Origin: Parastagonospora avenae f. sp. tritici 18332-5
Taxonomy: Eukaryota > Ascomycota > Dothideomycetes > Pleosporales > Phaeosphaeriaceae
DNA length: 64,000 bases
Assembly: GCA_022559985.1 (NCBI GenBank)
Contig: JAFJTR010000007.1
Coordinates: 496,001 to 560,000, forward strand
Direction of reading: 5' to 3'
Shown here: piece after piece, positions 31,617 through 41,353 of the stretch
How positions within the stretch are numbered: the stretch's first letter is position 1
How the letters are laid out: each line of letters begins with the position of its first letter
The notes under the pieces: model-generated
The model's input: the letters and a program-made list of their open reading frames with translations, nothing else
Told to the model about the DNA's origin: nothing
Database searches by the model: none
Program-made: the position numbers and the translations under genes

Positions 31617-34600
31617 ATGGCGGACAACCCACCGCCCACTCCGGTGCCTGGAATCGCGGCACTATCACCGACCACGGCAAGACAGATTGGCTCAGGCCAA
31701 GTACTCGTCGATCCCAGCTCTCTTGTCAAAGAGCTCAGCGACAATGCGCTCGATGCCAGGGCCAAAAGCATTTTCGTGGACATTACCGCGAACACCATAG
31801 ACTCCATCCAGGTCAAGGGCGACAGTCATGGCATCCCCGCTGAAGATCGCGCTCTTGTGTGCCGCCGCTATTGCACGAGTAAGATCAGGGATTTCTACGA
31901 CTTGAAAGAGGTGGGAGGCAAGTGGCTCGGCTTTCGCGGTGAAGCGCTGTCGAGCATGGCTGAGATGAATGGTACGCTTGCCGTCACTACCAGAGTGGAG
32001 GGTGAGCCGGATGCTGTGAAGCTCAAGTATGGTCGGAATGGTGAGCTCGAAAGGTGAGTCCTACTTTACTCAGTATACCGATATATGAGACTAACATACT
32101 CATCAGCACTGAACGCGACTCACATCCAGTCGGCACCACTGTCAAGGTCACTCACTTCTTCGAGTACATTCCGGTCCGCAAGCAGACAGCTATGAAGAAT
32201 GCAGCAAAATGTCTTGCAAAAATCCGACGCCTTATGCAAGCTTATGCACTTGCCAGACCTGCCGTGCGCTTCCGACTTCACGTCCTCAAAAGCCAAGAAC
32301 AACAAGGGCGACTTCATCTACGCTCCCAAGTCAGACTCGAATGTTGAGAATGCTGTCTTGAAGGTCACCAGCAAGGATTGTGCCTTGCAATGCGACTGGA
32401 CAGCTCTTGAAAGCGATGGCTTCGAGATACACGCATTCCTACCGAAGCCCACTGCAAATGGATCAGAGATTGCCAACTATGGTGCTTTCGTCTCAATTGA
32501 CTCCAGGCCGAATTCAAACATTCGCGGAACCATCAAGCAAGTTGGGGCTACATTCAAGGAACGACTGCGGAAATCAAGACATTCCCTCACTGCGGTCAAA
32601 GACCCTTTCTTCAGTATGAACAGCATCTGCCCACCTGACAGCTACGATTCGAACATTGAACCTGCAAAGGGCGATGTCATGTTCGGTGACTGCAAGGTTG
32701 TGTTGGGTGTGGTCAACATATTGCTGAAATCATATTATTCTGGAGCATTGATGGAAATGGAGGTTGAGCTGCCGACATCTGCTCAACCATATGCCGAATC
32801 CGATATTGAGGAGAGCGAGAGTCACGTGCCAGATCCTGCGCATCTTGAGCCTCCGGCAGAGATGGCTAGAGAGCCAAGGCTGGGCCATCAGTCAAAGAAC
32901 CCGAGATGGCGTTCCAGCATGTACGGCATTGACGAAGACGACCTGGAGCATCTCCAGGAAGATGAGCCTTTGGTCATTGAAGAAGAGGAGGGTCGACGTG
33001 CCGCTGATGTCTCGAACCCTTGGACCATTGCGCGCATGAACGCTGCCATCAAGCCAAACGTATCAATCACCAACGGCCAGCTACTCAGTCCCGCAAAGAG
33101 TGGCGGCGATATGACCATATATTCCAGCTCACTATTGGTCGCCATGACGCCACCTCGAAAAGCCCAGCCTGAGCCGTTGACTCCACAGACGTCCTCAAGA
33201 CCAAATCACACGTCACTGCTGGACAATGAGCTCAGGCAGAGTATAGAAAGTTTTCCTCAAGGTGAGCGTGGCGGCGAAACGCCAAACGTGTCCCGTGACA
33301 TTCACACAGTCACAGGGCATGGTGGACTGCGGTCTGGACTACCACTATCTAGGCATGCTGATGCGGAACAGCCGAATAATCTTCCCGGAACCCGACAACC
33401 TCGAGGCTGCCAGGTCCGTATTCAGGTAACAGTAGCTGCTCCACAAGGAATACTCCCAAAACCTACACAGAATGATGGAGTGGAAGGGCTGGATGATACG
33501 TGGTTCGGACAACCAATGCGCGGCTCCCGGCTTTCACAGCCATCTCGTCGACCGAAGCGCTGTAAAGAACATGGACCCCCATTGTTCGTAAGCGACATTA
33601 CATCGAGCCCGCGAAGACCGTTTGTAGAAGCGAATGAGAGGATGTTAGAAGGTCGACTGTATTCCGAAGATAATACTGATATACGCAGCTTCTTTGGCCA
33701 GGGGGAGACCGGTCGTCAGACCAAGGGACCATCAATCACTCTCATCAATTCCCAGCCATTCCCAGCCATCCGCAGCAAGCCCCATATCAAGGAACATTCA
33801 AGAGCCCTTTCGGCCACATACTATACGAGAGCGTCCATCTTCGCAGCCCATGTCCTTCAGAGTGAGCTCGATCGGCCTAAGAGAGGCTAGGGATGACTTG
33901 TACCTTCATGCCGAAGATGTCACCAGCGCTCGACGTCGTAACAGGACCGAACGATTCGACATATACGATGAAGGCAAGTCCCACCCTCCCATGCCACGAC
34001 CTTCATCAGCAGGCAGTGAGCGTCCACCCTTAATGCCCATCCGATCCAACGGCGTGAGAACGGCTCTAGCTCTCTAGAGCAACGACAAGTCGACACACAA
34101 GCTAGATATGAGTCGCAACAGCCTCGAATTCACCTATCCTGCTGAAGAAGACGCGTTCGACGCTTTTGCTGAGCCGGTGTCTGAGCGCAAGATCGTGGCT
34201 TGGGTGATGGAGTTGGATGCGACGCTGGATGGGCAGCTTGAGCAGTTGCCGGGTGCGGATGTGCGCTCGGTGCTGTATGAAGCTATTCGGAGGGGGTTGG
34301 ATGTAAGGAAGGCGGATGCTATGGATATTGTTCGTGCGCCTACGCAAACGATGGATGTGCTTCGAGATGCTAGCGACGACAACCACACAGCTGCTGAGCC
34401 TGGTCATCATGTCGTCGCGCCGCCAGATGCGAGAGCGAATAGGCCTAAACTTGTGGAACACGTCACGAACCAGTCGAGCACAACTCTCTCGGTTTCACTA
34501 AAGGCAGAAGACGAAGGCATGTCTGACTTTGGCATGTCGCAGTTCGTGGATTTCGATATGGAGGCGATTGGGGATGACGCGGCTCCGTCGAAGGATGCGG

Positions 34601-34650
34601 GTGAGGAGTTTGGAGAGGATATCGAAGACGACATGCTACTGGACTTGTGA
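31617..34650 (+). pseudogene. MutL-family mismatch repair gene (MLH2/PMS1-like), probably broken
   Basis: Exon 1 (31617-32053) and, after a 53-bp intron, 32107 onward encode a GHKL ATPase N-terminus: PTTARQIGSGQ, VKELSDNALDARAK and GFRGEALSSM are the MutL motifs. The Glu and Asn expected for catalysis and Mg binding are kept, but the usual DNGHGI loop reads GDSHGI. At the A4 run 32288-32291 the frame breaks: HVLK ends one frame and AKNNKGDFIYAPKSDSN continues in the next, and removal of one A would restore it. Frame 0 then runs to a stop at 33890. Protein-like sequence continues in other frames (about 33850-34040, 34050-34115 and 34108-34650, ending DDMLLDL), with a TAG at 34075. Several indels, whether real or sequencing errors, are needed to make one product. 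Annotating 34108-34650 as a separate gene is possible but less likely. Confidence 0.7.
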
Positions 34651-34826
34651 GTATAGCGTGGGGGAGCAGGTTGAGGAGCTGATCTATGGCGTTCAAATGT
34701 GATGAGATGGAGTGACAACTAAATGGGGGAGGAATATAAATGTCCACAAATTCATTATGTAACATGAGATCTTTAGCATGCGAATCAAAAAGATCCATCA
34801 TGCACATTCGCAACATCCACACATAT

Positions 34827-36467
34827 CTACTGCACCTCAACAACCAACCCAAACAACCTCCCCATCTCCCCCACCCCCTCCTCGGCCGTGAATATCCTCT
34901 TCGGAATCTCAAACTCGACCTCTGGATCCTTCTTCAACTCCCTATTCAACTCGCCATCCAACAGCGCAGTATAACTATGATCCAAAAAGTCCTCGAGGTT
35001 ATAACTCCGCTTCGTAAACTGCTCGCTGATAATCTTCGCCAGCGTCGCGACATTCGGATGGTAGTGTGCTTGCAGGGCTTCCAACTCCCACACGCTCGAC
35101 TCAATGGCTTCGGTTAGCACGGGGTCCGGCTCAGACATGCTAAACGGGTCGTTCATGCCCATCTCCTCGAGGGCGGCGAGTTGTGCGGCGGGGAGTTTGC
35201 GGTGCATCATAAACGTGCAGGCTGGGTGGCGCTTGAACATATTGTACACCCAAGGAATCACCACGACGACACCGGCGGGCGGACCGTGTAGTGCGAGGCG
35301 CGAAAGGCGCTTGATGAAGCTCGCGACGAGCGCGGCGGGTAAGTGCGTCGAGGACATGAAGGTATCCAGCAAGCGGAAGAAGCGGGAGCGGTGTTTTGAA
35401 TGCAGCAAGCCGTCATCAAGCAGCGAGTAGAGTTTCAGGTAGAAGGAGGGGTAGTCGAGGTTCTTCTCTGATATCAAGTAATACAAGCCCGAGAGGGCGA
35501 GGAGCGACGTTGCGCCGCCGACGTTGTACGAGTCGGTCAGGAAGTCCATGAGCATTTCGGGCTGCTGGAACCAGGGGGCGATTTGATGGGAGAAGGATGA
35601 GAGGATGAGTTTGCGCTGGTCTTTGGAGAGGCCGGCGCGCATGGTGGCTAGCCAGGCTTCTTGGGCTTTTTCCTTGTAGGCGCGCAGGGAGGGTATGGGA
35701 CTCTTTGCTTTGGATTGTGTGTGGAAGTTTTGGATGTCGGATTGGGATTTGGGGACTTTGTCAAGGGTGGAGAGGAGGGAGAGACAGTTGGCTGCTACGA
35801 GGTGTCTGGTGGGCATTTCGAGGTCGAGATCCATAACGGTTCTGATCGTTTGGAAGGTGTGGTAGCGTATGTCGTCGAACTGCTTGAAGTACTTTTCTGC
35901 AAACTCGTCGCGATTGGGATCGTCTGCTGGGAGGAAAAGCAGCGTCTCTACAAGCTTCAATAGTGGTCCGTTCTTCACACTGTAGTTCTTGTCCGCCTTC
36001 GATTCTTCTTGCACCAAGCGCATCAGCAAGGTGAGTGCGACTGACTGCTTCGCTGGGTGGTCGCTCTGCAGGAAATCCTTCAACAACAGACTCAGAAACT
36101 CCTTATATCGCTCCTTCAACCACGACGCAATCACTGCCTCTGCCTCGCCCATGCCCTTGCTCTTCACCATGTCTCCAGTCGCAAGTAGTCGTGAGAATAC
36201 TCGACACAGCGCAACCACGGCGAGTATTGGGGCTTCATTCTCGGCGTCTGTCTGTCGTGCTAGCTGTAACAGAGTCGCAATATTGTTGTAGTGTTTCCGC
36301 GACTCTAGAATCTGTGCTTCGAGCTGTAGGATTTCGGCTTGCGGGTCGTCGCCTTCTTCGCTGGGTGACTTGCGCCGGCTTTTCGGTTTGGATTCGCGGC
36401 GTTCGGGCTTGCTTGGGTCCCTTTTCCTTTTCACACCTGCATGGCTGGCTGTAATTTTACCTGACAT
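34827..36467 (-). CDS. NOC4: Ribosome biogenesis protein Noc4 (CBF/Mak21 family)
   Basis: Single exon, 546 residues from MSGKITASHAGVKRKRD at 36467; an in-frame ATG 21 codons upstream is less likely because it would intrude into the short promoter shared with ATP4. Noc4 binds Nop14 and acts in the SSU processome during 18S rRNA maturation in the nucleolus. Landmarks: a basic nuclear-localisation-like N-terminus, helical repeats from about residue 60, and the C-terminal CBF/Mak21 domain with LLALSGLYYLISEKNLDYP, FYLKLYSLLDDGLLHSKHRS and FKRHPACTFMMHR. It is tail-to-tail with the MutL-like locus. Confidence 0.93.
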   Translation of the reverse strand: MSGKITASHAGVKRKRDPSKPERRESKPKSRRKSPSEEGDDPQAEILQLEAQILESRKHYNNIATLLQLARQTDAENEAPILAVVALCRVFSRLLATGDMVKSKGMGEAEAVIASWLKERYKEFLSLLLKDFLQSDHPAKQSVALTLLMRLVQEESKADKNYSVKNGPLLKLVETLLFLPADDPNRDEFAEKYFKQFDDIRYHTFQTIRTVMDLDLEMPTRHLVAANCLSLLSTLDKVPKSQSDIQNFHTQSKAKSPIPSLRAYKEKAQEAWLATMRAGLSKDQRKLILSSFSHQIAPWFQQPEMLMDFLTDSYNVGGATSLLALSGLYYLISEKNLDYPSFYLKLYSLLDDGLLHSKHRSRFFRLLDTFMSSTHLPAALVASFIKRLSRLALHGPPAGVVVVIPWVYNMFKRHPACTFMMHRKLPAAQLAALEEMGMNDPFSMSEPDPVLTEAIESSVWELEALQAHYHPNVATLAKIISEQFTKRSYNLEDFLDHSYTALLDGELNRELKKDPEVEFEIPKRIFTAEEGVGEMGRLFGLVVEVQ

Positions 36468-36674
36468 CGTTCCGTGTATGTTGAAAACCGAAGTTGTGTA
36501 TATCTCGAGTTCGCGCGGTAAAGTTCGCAACGCTCAAAAAAGTTCCTGGTTCGCCGGCCGAACTTCGGGCCGTGCGTTCTTTCCTTGGCGCAGCGCAACC
36601 TGAGCTCAGGTGCAGTTTTCGTGAAGCTCCGCATCGACGACAGCACCCCAAACTCTCCCCTCTCATCTCCTGCA
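36468..36674. promoter_or_regulatory. Bidirectional promoter of NOC4 and ATP4
   Basis: 207 bp between the two divergent start codons. It must hold both core promoters and both 5' leaders. A pyrimidine-rich stretch (ctctcccctctcatctcctg) precedes the ATP4 ATG. Confidence 0.6.
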
Positions 36675-37523
36675 ATGGCTTCTCGTCTCGCAAGGAGCGC
36701 GGTCGGTTAGTACAGCCCCTCGAGCGCAACATTAATGCCATTGGACCTCCAGCTCACCCGCAACAGGCGCCGCCCGTCTCCGCCCATCGCTCCCTCTCCG
36801 CAGCCTCCCATCCATCGCCGCGCAGGCCCGCTACCAGTCCAATGTGCCCCAGGAGGACCCCAAGAAGAAGGCCCAGTCGCTGATGGAGGCGATTCCCGTG
36901 CCCGGAAACAGCCCCCTCACCAAGGCCGCTGTGCTCTCCGCCGGCGCTGGTCTCAGCGTGGCCGCCATCAGCAATGAGCTCTACGTTGTCAACGAGGAGT
37001 CCATTGTTGCGCTCTCGCTCCTGACCATCTTCTGGGCCGTCGCCAAGTACGCGGGTCCCGCCTGGGGCGACTACGCCCAACAGCAGGCCGACAAGATCTC
37101 CGGCATCTTGAACGCTGCTCGTGCCGACCACACCTCGGCCGTCAAGTCGCGCATCCAGAGCGTCCAGGACCTCGGTGGTGTCATTGACATCACCAAGACC
37201 CTCTTCGAGGTTTCAAAGGTACGGCATAGTGGAAGGAAATGAACATGGGGGATAGTCGATGACTAACAACCACACAGGAGACCGCCCAGCTCGAAGCCCA
37301 GGCTTTCGAGCTTGAGCAGAAGACCGCCATCGCCCATGAGGCGAAGACCGTCCTCGACTCGTGGGTCCGCTACGAGGGCCAGGTCAAGCAGAGGCAACAG
37401 AAGGAGCTTGCCGAGAACATCATCGCCAAGATCGAGAAGGAGCTTGAGAACCCCAAGACCCTCAAGCAGATTCTCGACCAGAGTGTGACCGACGTCGAGA
37501 GGATCGTCGCTCAGAAGGCATAA
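36675..37523 (+). CDS. ATP4: Mitochondrial ATP synthase subunit 4 (subunit b)
   Basis: Three exons (36675-36705, 36767-37218, 37278-37523) with introns of 61 and 59 bp give 242 residues, the expected length. Exons 1 and 2 form an arginine-rich, acid-free import signal (MASRLARSAVGAARLRPSLP). The mature part has two hydrophobic stretches (TKAAVLSAGAGLSVAAISNE and ESIVALSLLTIFWAVAKYAG) and a long charged helix (EKTAIAHEAKTVLDSWVRYE-type sequence and beyond) forming the peripheral stalk. Subunit b links the F1 head to the membrane part of the F1Fo ATP synthase in the inner membrane. The very short first exon can be missed by gene callers. Confidence 0.93.
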
Positions 37524-37670
37524 GCGTGTCATAACATCAATTGGTCAAGTTCGTTCCATGTTACATAAACCTGTGCAATAGTCAAGCTCGTTCAATAGAG
37601 AGTACCCAAGGCTTGGGAAAAGGCCGCAATCTATCTCTTTCTGTTTTGCGTCTTTGTTTTCTCATCTGAT

Positions 37671-39386
37671 TTACAGCTTTGGCGCGTCCGCAGGCTCTAA
37701 CAACCCGCGGATAGTCTCCGCCCATTGCTGGGCAACCTCCTGACTGATCGCATTCTCATCATAGCTCACCCCGAATCCAACACAGCCAGCAGCATCTGTC
37801 GAACTGCCAATGAGAAACTCGTTATCCCTCGCCCTCACACCCATCTTCAAGCCCCTGTAGTCAGCCACAAAGTCTTTTGTTTCATCATTCATATCATACT
37901 CCCCAGGCCTGAAATACGCCTTCAAAGACCCCGTCGAACTAACACCACACGTCGCCCCATACCTGCCCACCCTCGGCTTCAACGTCCCCTGCGGCGCAAC
38001 CCCCGTCTTCCTCCCTTCCGGCACCCAACTCTCCACCCGCTCCACCTGCGCAATGTACCCCGTCGCCAACAACCTCGCCGGCGAGTACCTGTCGAAAGCG
38101 CCTAAATACAGACTCTCTTCCTTCAGCCGCTTCTGGTACACACGCAACTCGCTATTTGCATGCTTGGCCACGAGTTTGAAGCGCCCCTCAATCGGCAGTG
38201 AAGAGGGTAAGAAGGGCATTAATATCCCCTCGCTGAACGCCAGCATGCAGCTATCCGCAGGCGGGTTTGAGGCAAAAAAGGCGCGGGGGTTGAGCGGGAA
38301 GGACGCGCCCATTGCTGGTATATCTGTGCGATCGGGATATCGAGATGAGTGCATGGCCATCATTGATAGTCCGGCGAGTGCGAAACACCCGGATCCGATC
38401 GAGACGTTTATACTTCTGCACAGCGCGATTAAGCGCGCGGATGCGGCTGGGCTGAGAGATACGGATATATGTGCGCTGGCCAAGGGTGGGAGGGATGAAG
38501 GGGTGTAGTCGAATACACTCCCATACGTCGGCGGTAAAGGGATAGGTCCTTTGAGTCTTGTCTCGCGCCTCAGAGGATTGGGAAAAGTCGGTGGCATAGT
38601 CTGCCTTACATGGCGAAGCACGCGCATTATGGCCCAGAACCAGCGCCGTCTCGCCCTGTTCCCACTCACCACCGGATACAAATCTTCCTGGGCGGGCGGT
38701 AACTTCTCTTTAACATTTTCCGGTCGTATAGCGGACTCGATCTGCGAGATGATGGACGCCATGGGTGTGTTAAGTATGCGAATCAAGTGACTGAACCAAT
38801 TATACGCCGTCAGGCCGTCAGAGATTTGGTGCGCGATTACTATTAAAAAGCGCAGTTCCTGCATCCCTCCCCCCTCTTCGCTCTTTTTCAACGGCAAGAC
38901 GTGGATTTTCGATAGACATTCATCCGGCTGGATGATACGCGCTACATTCAGCGCGTGGTGGTGCAAATCCAGCTCTTGCAGCGTGTCATCGAACCCAAGG
39001 TCTTCTAGCCATGTCATGTCTTTTTCGACGGACTGGATGGCTTCGTCTGCAGATCTGGGTAAGCTGATGACGAAGGATTTATTCCCTTGATCATCCTCTT
39101 CAACATGGCTTTGCAGTAAGACGTGGTTCAAGCACAATAAGCACCACGCCGCTGCTATTCTCTTCCTCAAACCCTCTTGTGATAGCGTATGGCGGATTGC
39201 GAGTTTGAAAGTCGCCGTCATATCAGCGCGGCCGCCATAGTGCGTCCCATCGTTATCGAAGAAACTCTCGACGATACCGATTGGGCGTTTGAAAAGTGTC
39301 TTCCCTTCCCCGGTTGTGGATGTTTTCCAGGCATGGGCGTTGTTGGCGTAGCGGTCTAGCCAGTGGGTGGTTTCTTTGGCAGACAT
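37671..39386 (-). CDS. BAHD/condensation-superfamily acyltransferase
   Basis: Single exon, 571 residues. The HxxxD catalytic motif is present as HQISDG at 186-191, in the hydrophobic strand FLIVIAHQISDGLTAYNWF. Flanking sequence such as VGRYGATCGVSSTGSLKAYF and DFVADYRGLKMGVRARDNEF fits the C-terminal half of fungal alcohol or trichothecene O-acetyltransferase-like proteins. These enzymes transfer acyl groups from CoA donors to alcohols or amines. The substrate is unknown. The C-terminus is PKL, at best a weak peroxisomal signal. It is convergent with ATP4 (147 bp) and is the only secondary-metabolism-like gene in the housekeeping block. Confidence 0.85.
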   Translation of the reverse strand: MSAKETTHWLDRYANNAHAWKTSTTGEGKTLFKRPIGIVESFFDNDGTHYGGRADMTATFKLAIRHTLSQEGLRKRIAAAWCLLCLNHVLLQSHVEEDDQGNKSFVISLPRSADEAIQSVEKDMTWLEDLGFDDTLQELDLHHHALNVARIIQPDECLSKIHVLPLKKSEEGGGMQELRFLIVIAHQISDGLTAYNWFSHLIRILNTPMASIISQIESAIRPENVKEKLPPAQEDLYPVVSGNRARRRWFWAIMRVLRHVRQTMPPTFPNPLRRETRLKGPIPLPPTYGSVFDYTPSSLPPLASAHISVSLSPAASARLIALCRSINVSIGSGCFALAGLSMMAMHSSRYPDRTDIPAMGASFPLNPRAFFASNPPADSCMLAFSEGILMPFLPSSLPIEGRFKLVAKHANSELRVYQKRLKEESLYLGAFDRYSPARLLATGYIAQVERVESWVPEGRKTGVAPQGTLKPRVGRYGATCGVSSTGSLKAYFRPGEYDMNDETKDFVADYRGLKMGVRARDNEFLIGSSTDAAGCVGFGVSYDENAISQEVAQQWAETIRGLLEPADAPKL

Positions 39387-39927
39387 TTGATGAGGTTGAA
39401 GCTGTTGACGTCAAAGTCTTTTCCAGAGAAGAAAGGCTATCATCAATTAAGCCAAATGCAAAAAAAAAGACTGCCAAACTCATGCAGACTGGGATTCCAG
39501 GACTGAAGGAAAGAAAATGGAATCTGGGGTAATGCCCTGTGGCGAATGGTGTCGAGTCATGATTCGTTGTTGGGTTAGTGTCAATTTTTATTTCCGCTCA
39601 AGTATGTAATTCGATTCAAGTCTCCAAGTAAACTTGATTATTTCTATTTCCTTGCTATCTCTCCTTGCTGGGTATCACTGCCGTACTCAATCTTTATTCA
39701 TACATGTGCCACTACGAGGGCCGATAATAACCATGCAAGAATATGGACAACGATGACCATCCGGATCGCATGACGGATGTCCCAGACCTCACTAGACAGA
39801 ACCTTTCTGCTCCTAGACATCTGGCATGGGTTTCCGCTCTTCAGCGTGCTCCTTCTTGGGCTCAATGCTTCCTCTTCCGGCGGTGGGAAGTTCGCTGCTA
39901 ACGCTGTGCCCCTACCGTCATAGTGTC
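39387..39927. other. Promoter of the acyltransferase gene and 3' flank of TFG2
   Basis: 541 bp with no coding exon recognised. The left part should hold the acyltransferase promoter. Confidence 0.35.
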
Positions 39928-40956
39928 CTAAACTACATCTTCCATCTCCTCCTCACCATCTGAGTCGTCTCCACCCGGACCCTCTGGAGCTGCCGCAGCT
40001 TGTTGCTGGCCCAGTTGACGATCAGCGTTGAACATTGGCTGGCGCTGCCAATTGCTTGCAAATGGGCCTGACCGGACGAGCTGCGCAATCTCGGCCAGGG
40101 TCTCCTTGAGGTACTGCTCTGGCTGCTTGGTCCGCGCCTTGAGCGCCTTCATAGGCCAGTACTGGTACTCGTCGAAAGCAGAATGCAGCATATCGATGAG
40201 TTCCTCTTTTGATACACGAGCGGCCTTGTTCTGTTGCGATTTGCCCTTGACAGGTGGTTTGATGAACGAATCGAAGCGCTTCTGGAGGGTGTTGAAGTTG
40301 GTAACGTCGTTCTCCTTGGTGATGTTGACTTTGGTATGGTTGCCCTGGATGGCTGTCTTCATCTTGGCGGTGCTGAAAGCTTTGTACTCTGACGTATTGA
40401 GCGGACTGGCCATGTAATTGCGTGTCGCGTGGCCGAGAAGAGCTGTCTTCTTGGGTATCGCTTTCTTGTATTTGGTGCGCTTCTGTATACGCGAATTTGG
40501 ATCTTGCACCGCCCCGTAGCCTCCCCGGTTGCCCTGACCATATCCAGCGGGCTTGAACCCTGGTAAATCTTTCTCTGAGAATACGTATGTGTTCTGGAGT
40601 ACGTTGTCGGCAGTTTTCGTGGGGTCCAGCTGGAAGGCAGACGGCAGTTTGGTCTGTGTCCGCCATCGCTCGCTGAAAAAGACGCGCATCGGCTTTGTTT
40701 GATCGATACCACTTGTAGATGGAAAGCCGATGACTTCTCCGATCTGGATCTGGTCGTTGTCGTTGCCTTCGGCCAGGTCGTCCCATTTCGAGACTGCGTC
40801 ATATAGCCAGGTGGGAATGCGCGTCAACCATACGTCCTTTTGTGGGCCACCTTTTGACGGCATGTTCAGCTCTCCCGCCTCCTCGTAGAATTCGTCGTCC
40901 ATGTACAGGTCTTTCGACTCCGTCTTGACGTCCGGGTCGGGCTTGATACCGTTCAT
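39928..40956 (-). CDS. TFG2: Transcription factor IIF subunit beta (RAP30)
   Basis: Single exon, 342 residues. TFIIF beta binds RNA polymerase II and helps form the preinitiation complex in the nucleus. Landmarks: the N-terminal dimerisation domain (VWLTRIPTWLYDAVSKW, IGEVIGF, TYVFSEKDLPGF), a basic linker with KRTKYKKAIPKKTALLGHAT, and the C-terminal winged helix (VSKEELIDMLHSAFDEYQYW, LKARTKQPEQYLKETLAEIA). The acidic tail (DDSDGEEEMEDVV) is usual. The ATG at 40954-40956 gives the expected N-terminus. It is divergent from CSN4. Confidence 0.93.
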   Translation of the reverse strand: MNGIKPDPDVKTESKDLYMDDEFYEEAGELNMPSKGGPQKDVWLTRIPTWLYDAVSKWDDLAEGNDNDQIQIGEVIGFPSTSGIDQTKPMRVFFSERWRTQTKLPSAFQLDPTKTADNVLQNTYVFSEKDLPGFKPAGYGQGNRGGYGAVQDPNSRIQKRTKYKKAIPKKTALLGHATRNYMASPLNTSEYKAFSTAKMKTAIQGNHTKVNITKENDVTNFNTLQKRFDSFIKPPVKGKSQQNKAARVSKEELIDMLHSAFDEYQYWPMKALKARTKQPEQYLKETLAEIAQLVRSGPFASNWQRQPMFNADRQLGQQQAAAAPEGPGGDDSDGEEEMEDVV

Positions 40957-41353
40957 CGTGGCGGCGCGGTCTGTTGCGTATGGGGAAGGAGCGTTTGGCG
41001 GTGTCGCAGCGAGAGTGGGTATAGCTGGCGCTTATATTTCGTTGTGTGTGGTGTGCGAGCGTGATAGGAAGGAATATGATAAAGGGTGTGGTTTGTGTCG
41101 GAAGGTAAAGGCAACAGAGCCACATCAAGCGCGACAACCATGGACCGTTCACTCGTTAGCGTGTCGAGCTAGCTTATCGATAACGGAGCTCCGAAAGTGC
41201 CCCACTGCTCACTGCTGCCTTCTACCATGAGTTGCAAGTCAACAAACACTCAAGCACCTGGAACCCGGATTCTACTGCAGAACAACCGAACCTAGCCACG
41301 GCTTTTGCGACACTCTCAGCTACACTGCCTAACTCCCCGGTCAATTCGTCGGC
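40957..41353. promoter_or_regulatory. Bidirectional promoter of TFG2 and CSN4
   Basis: 397 bp between divergent start codons, with no exon. Individual promoter elements cannot be assigned with confidence. Confidence 0.5.

Noticed and set aside
34108..34650. Independent gene of 180 codons downstream of the MutL-like gene
   Set aside because: It starts abruptly within protein-like sequence that changes frame upstream and is more simply the C-terminal part of the broken MutL-like gene, though a separate gene cannot be fully excluded.
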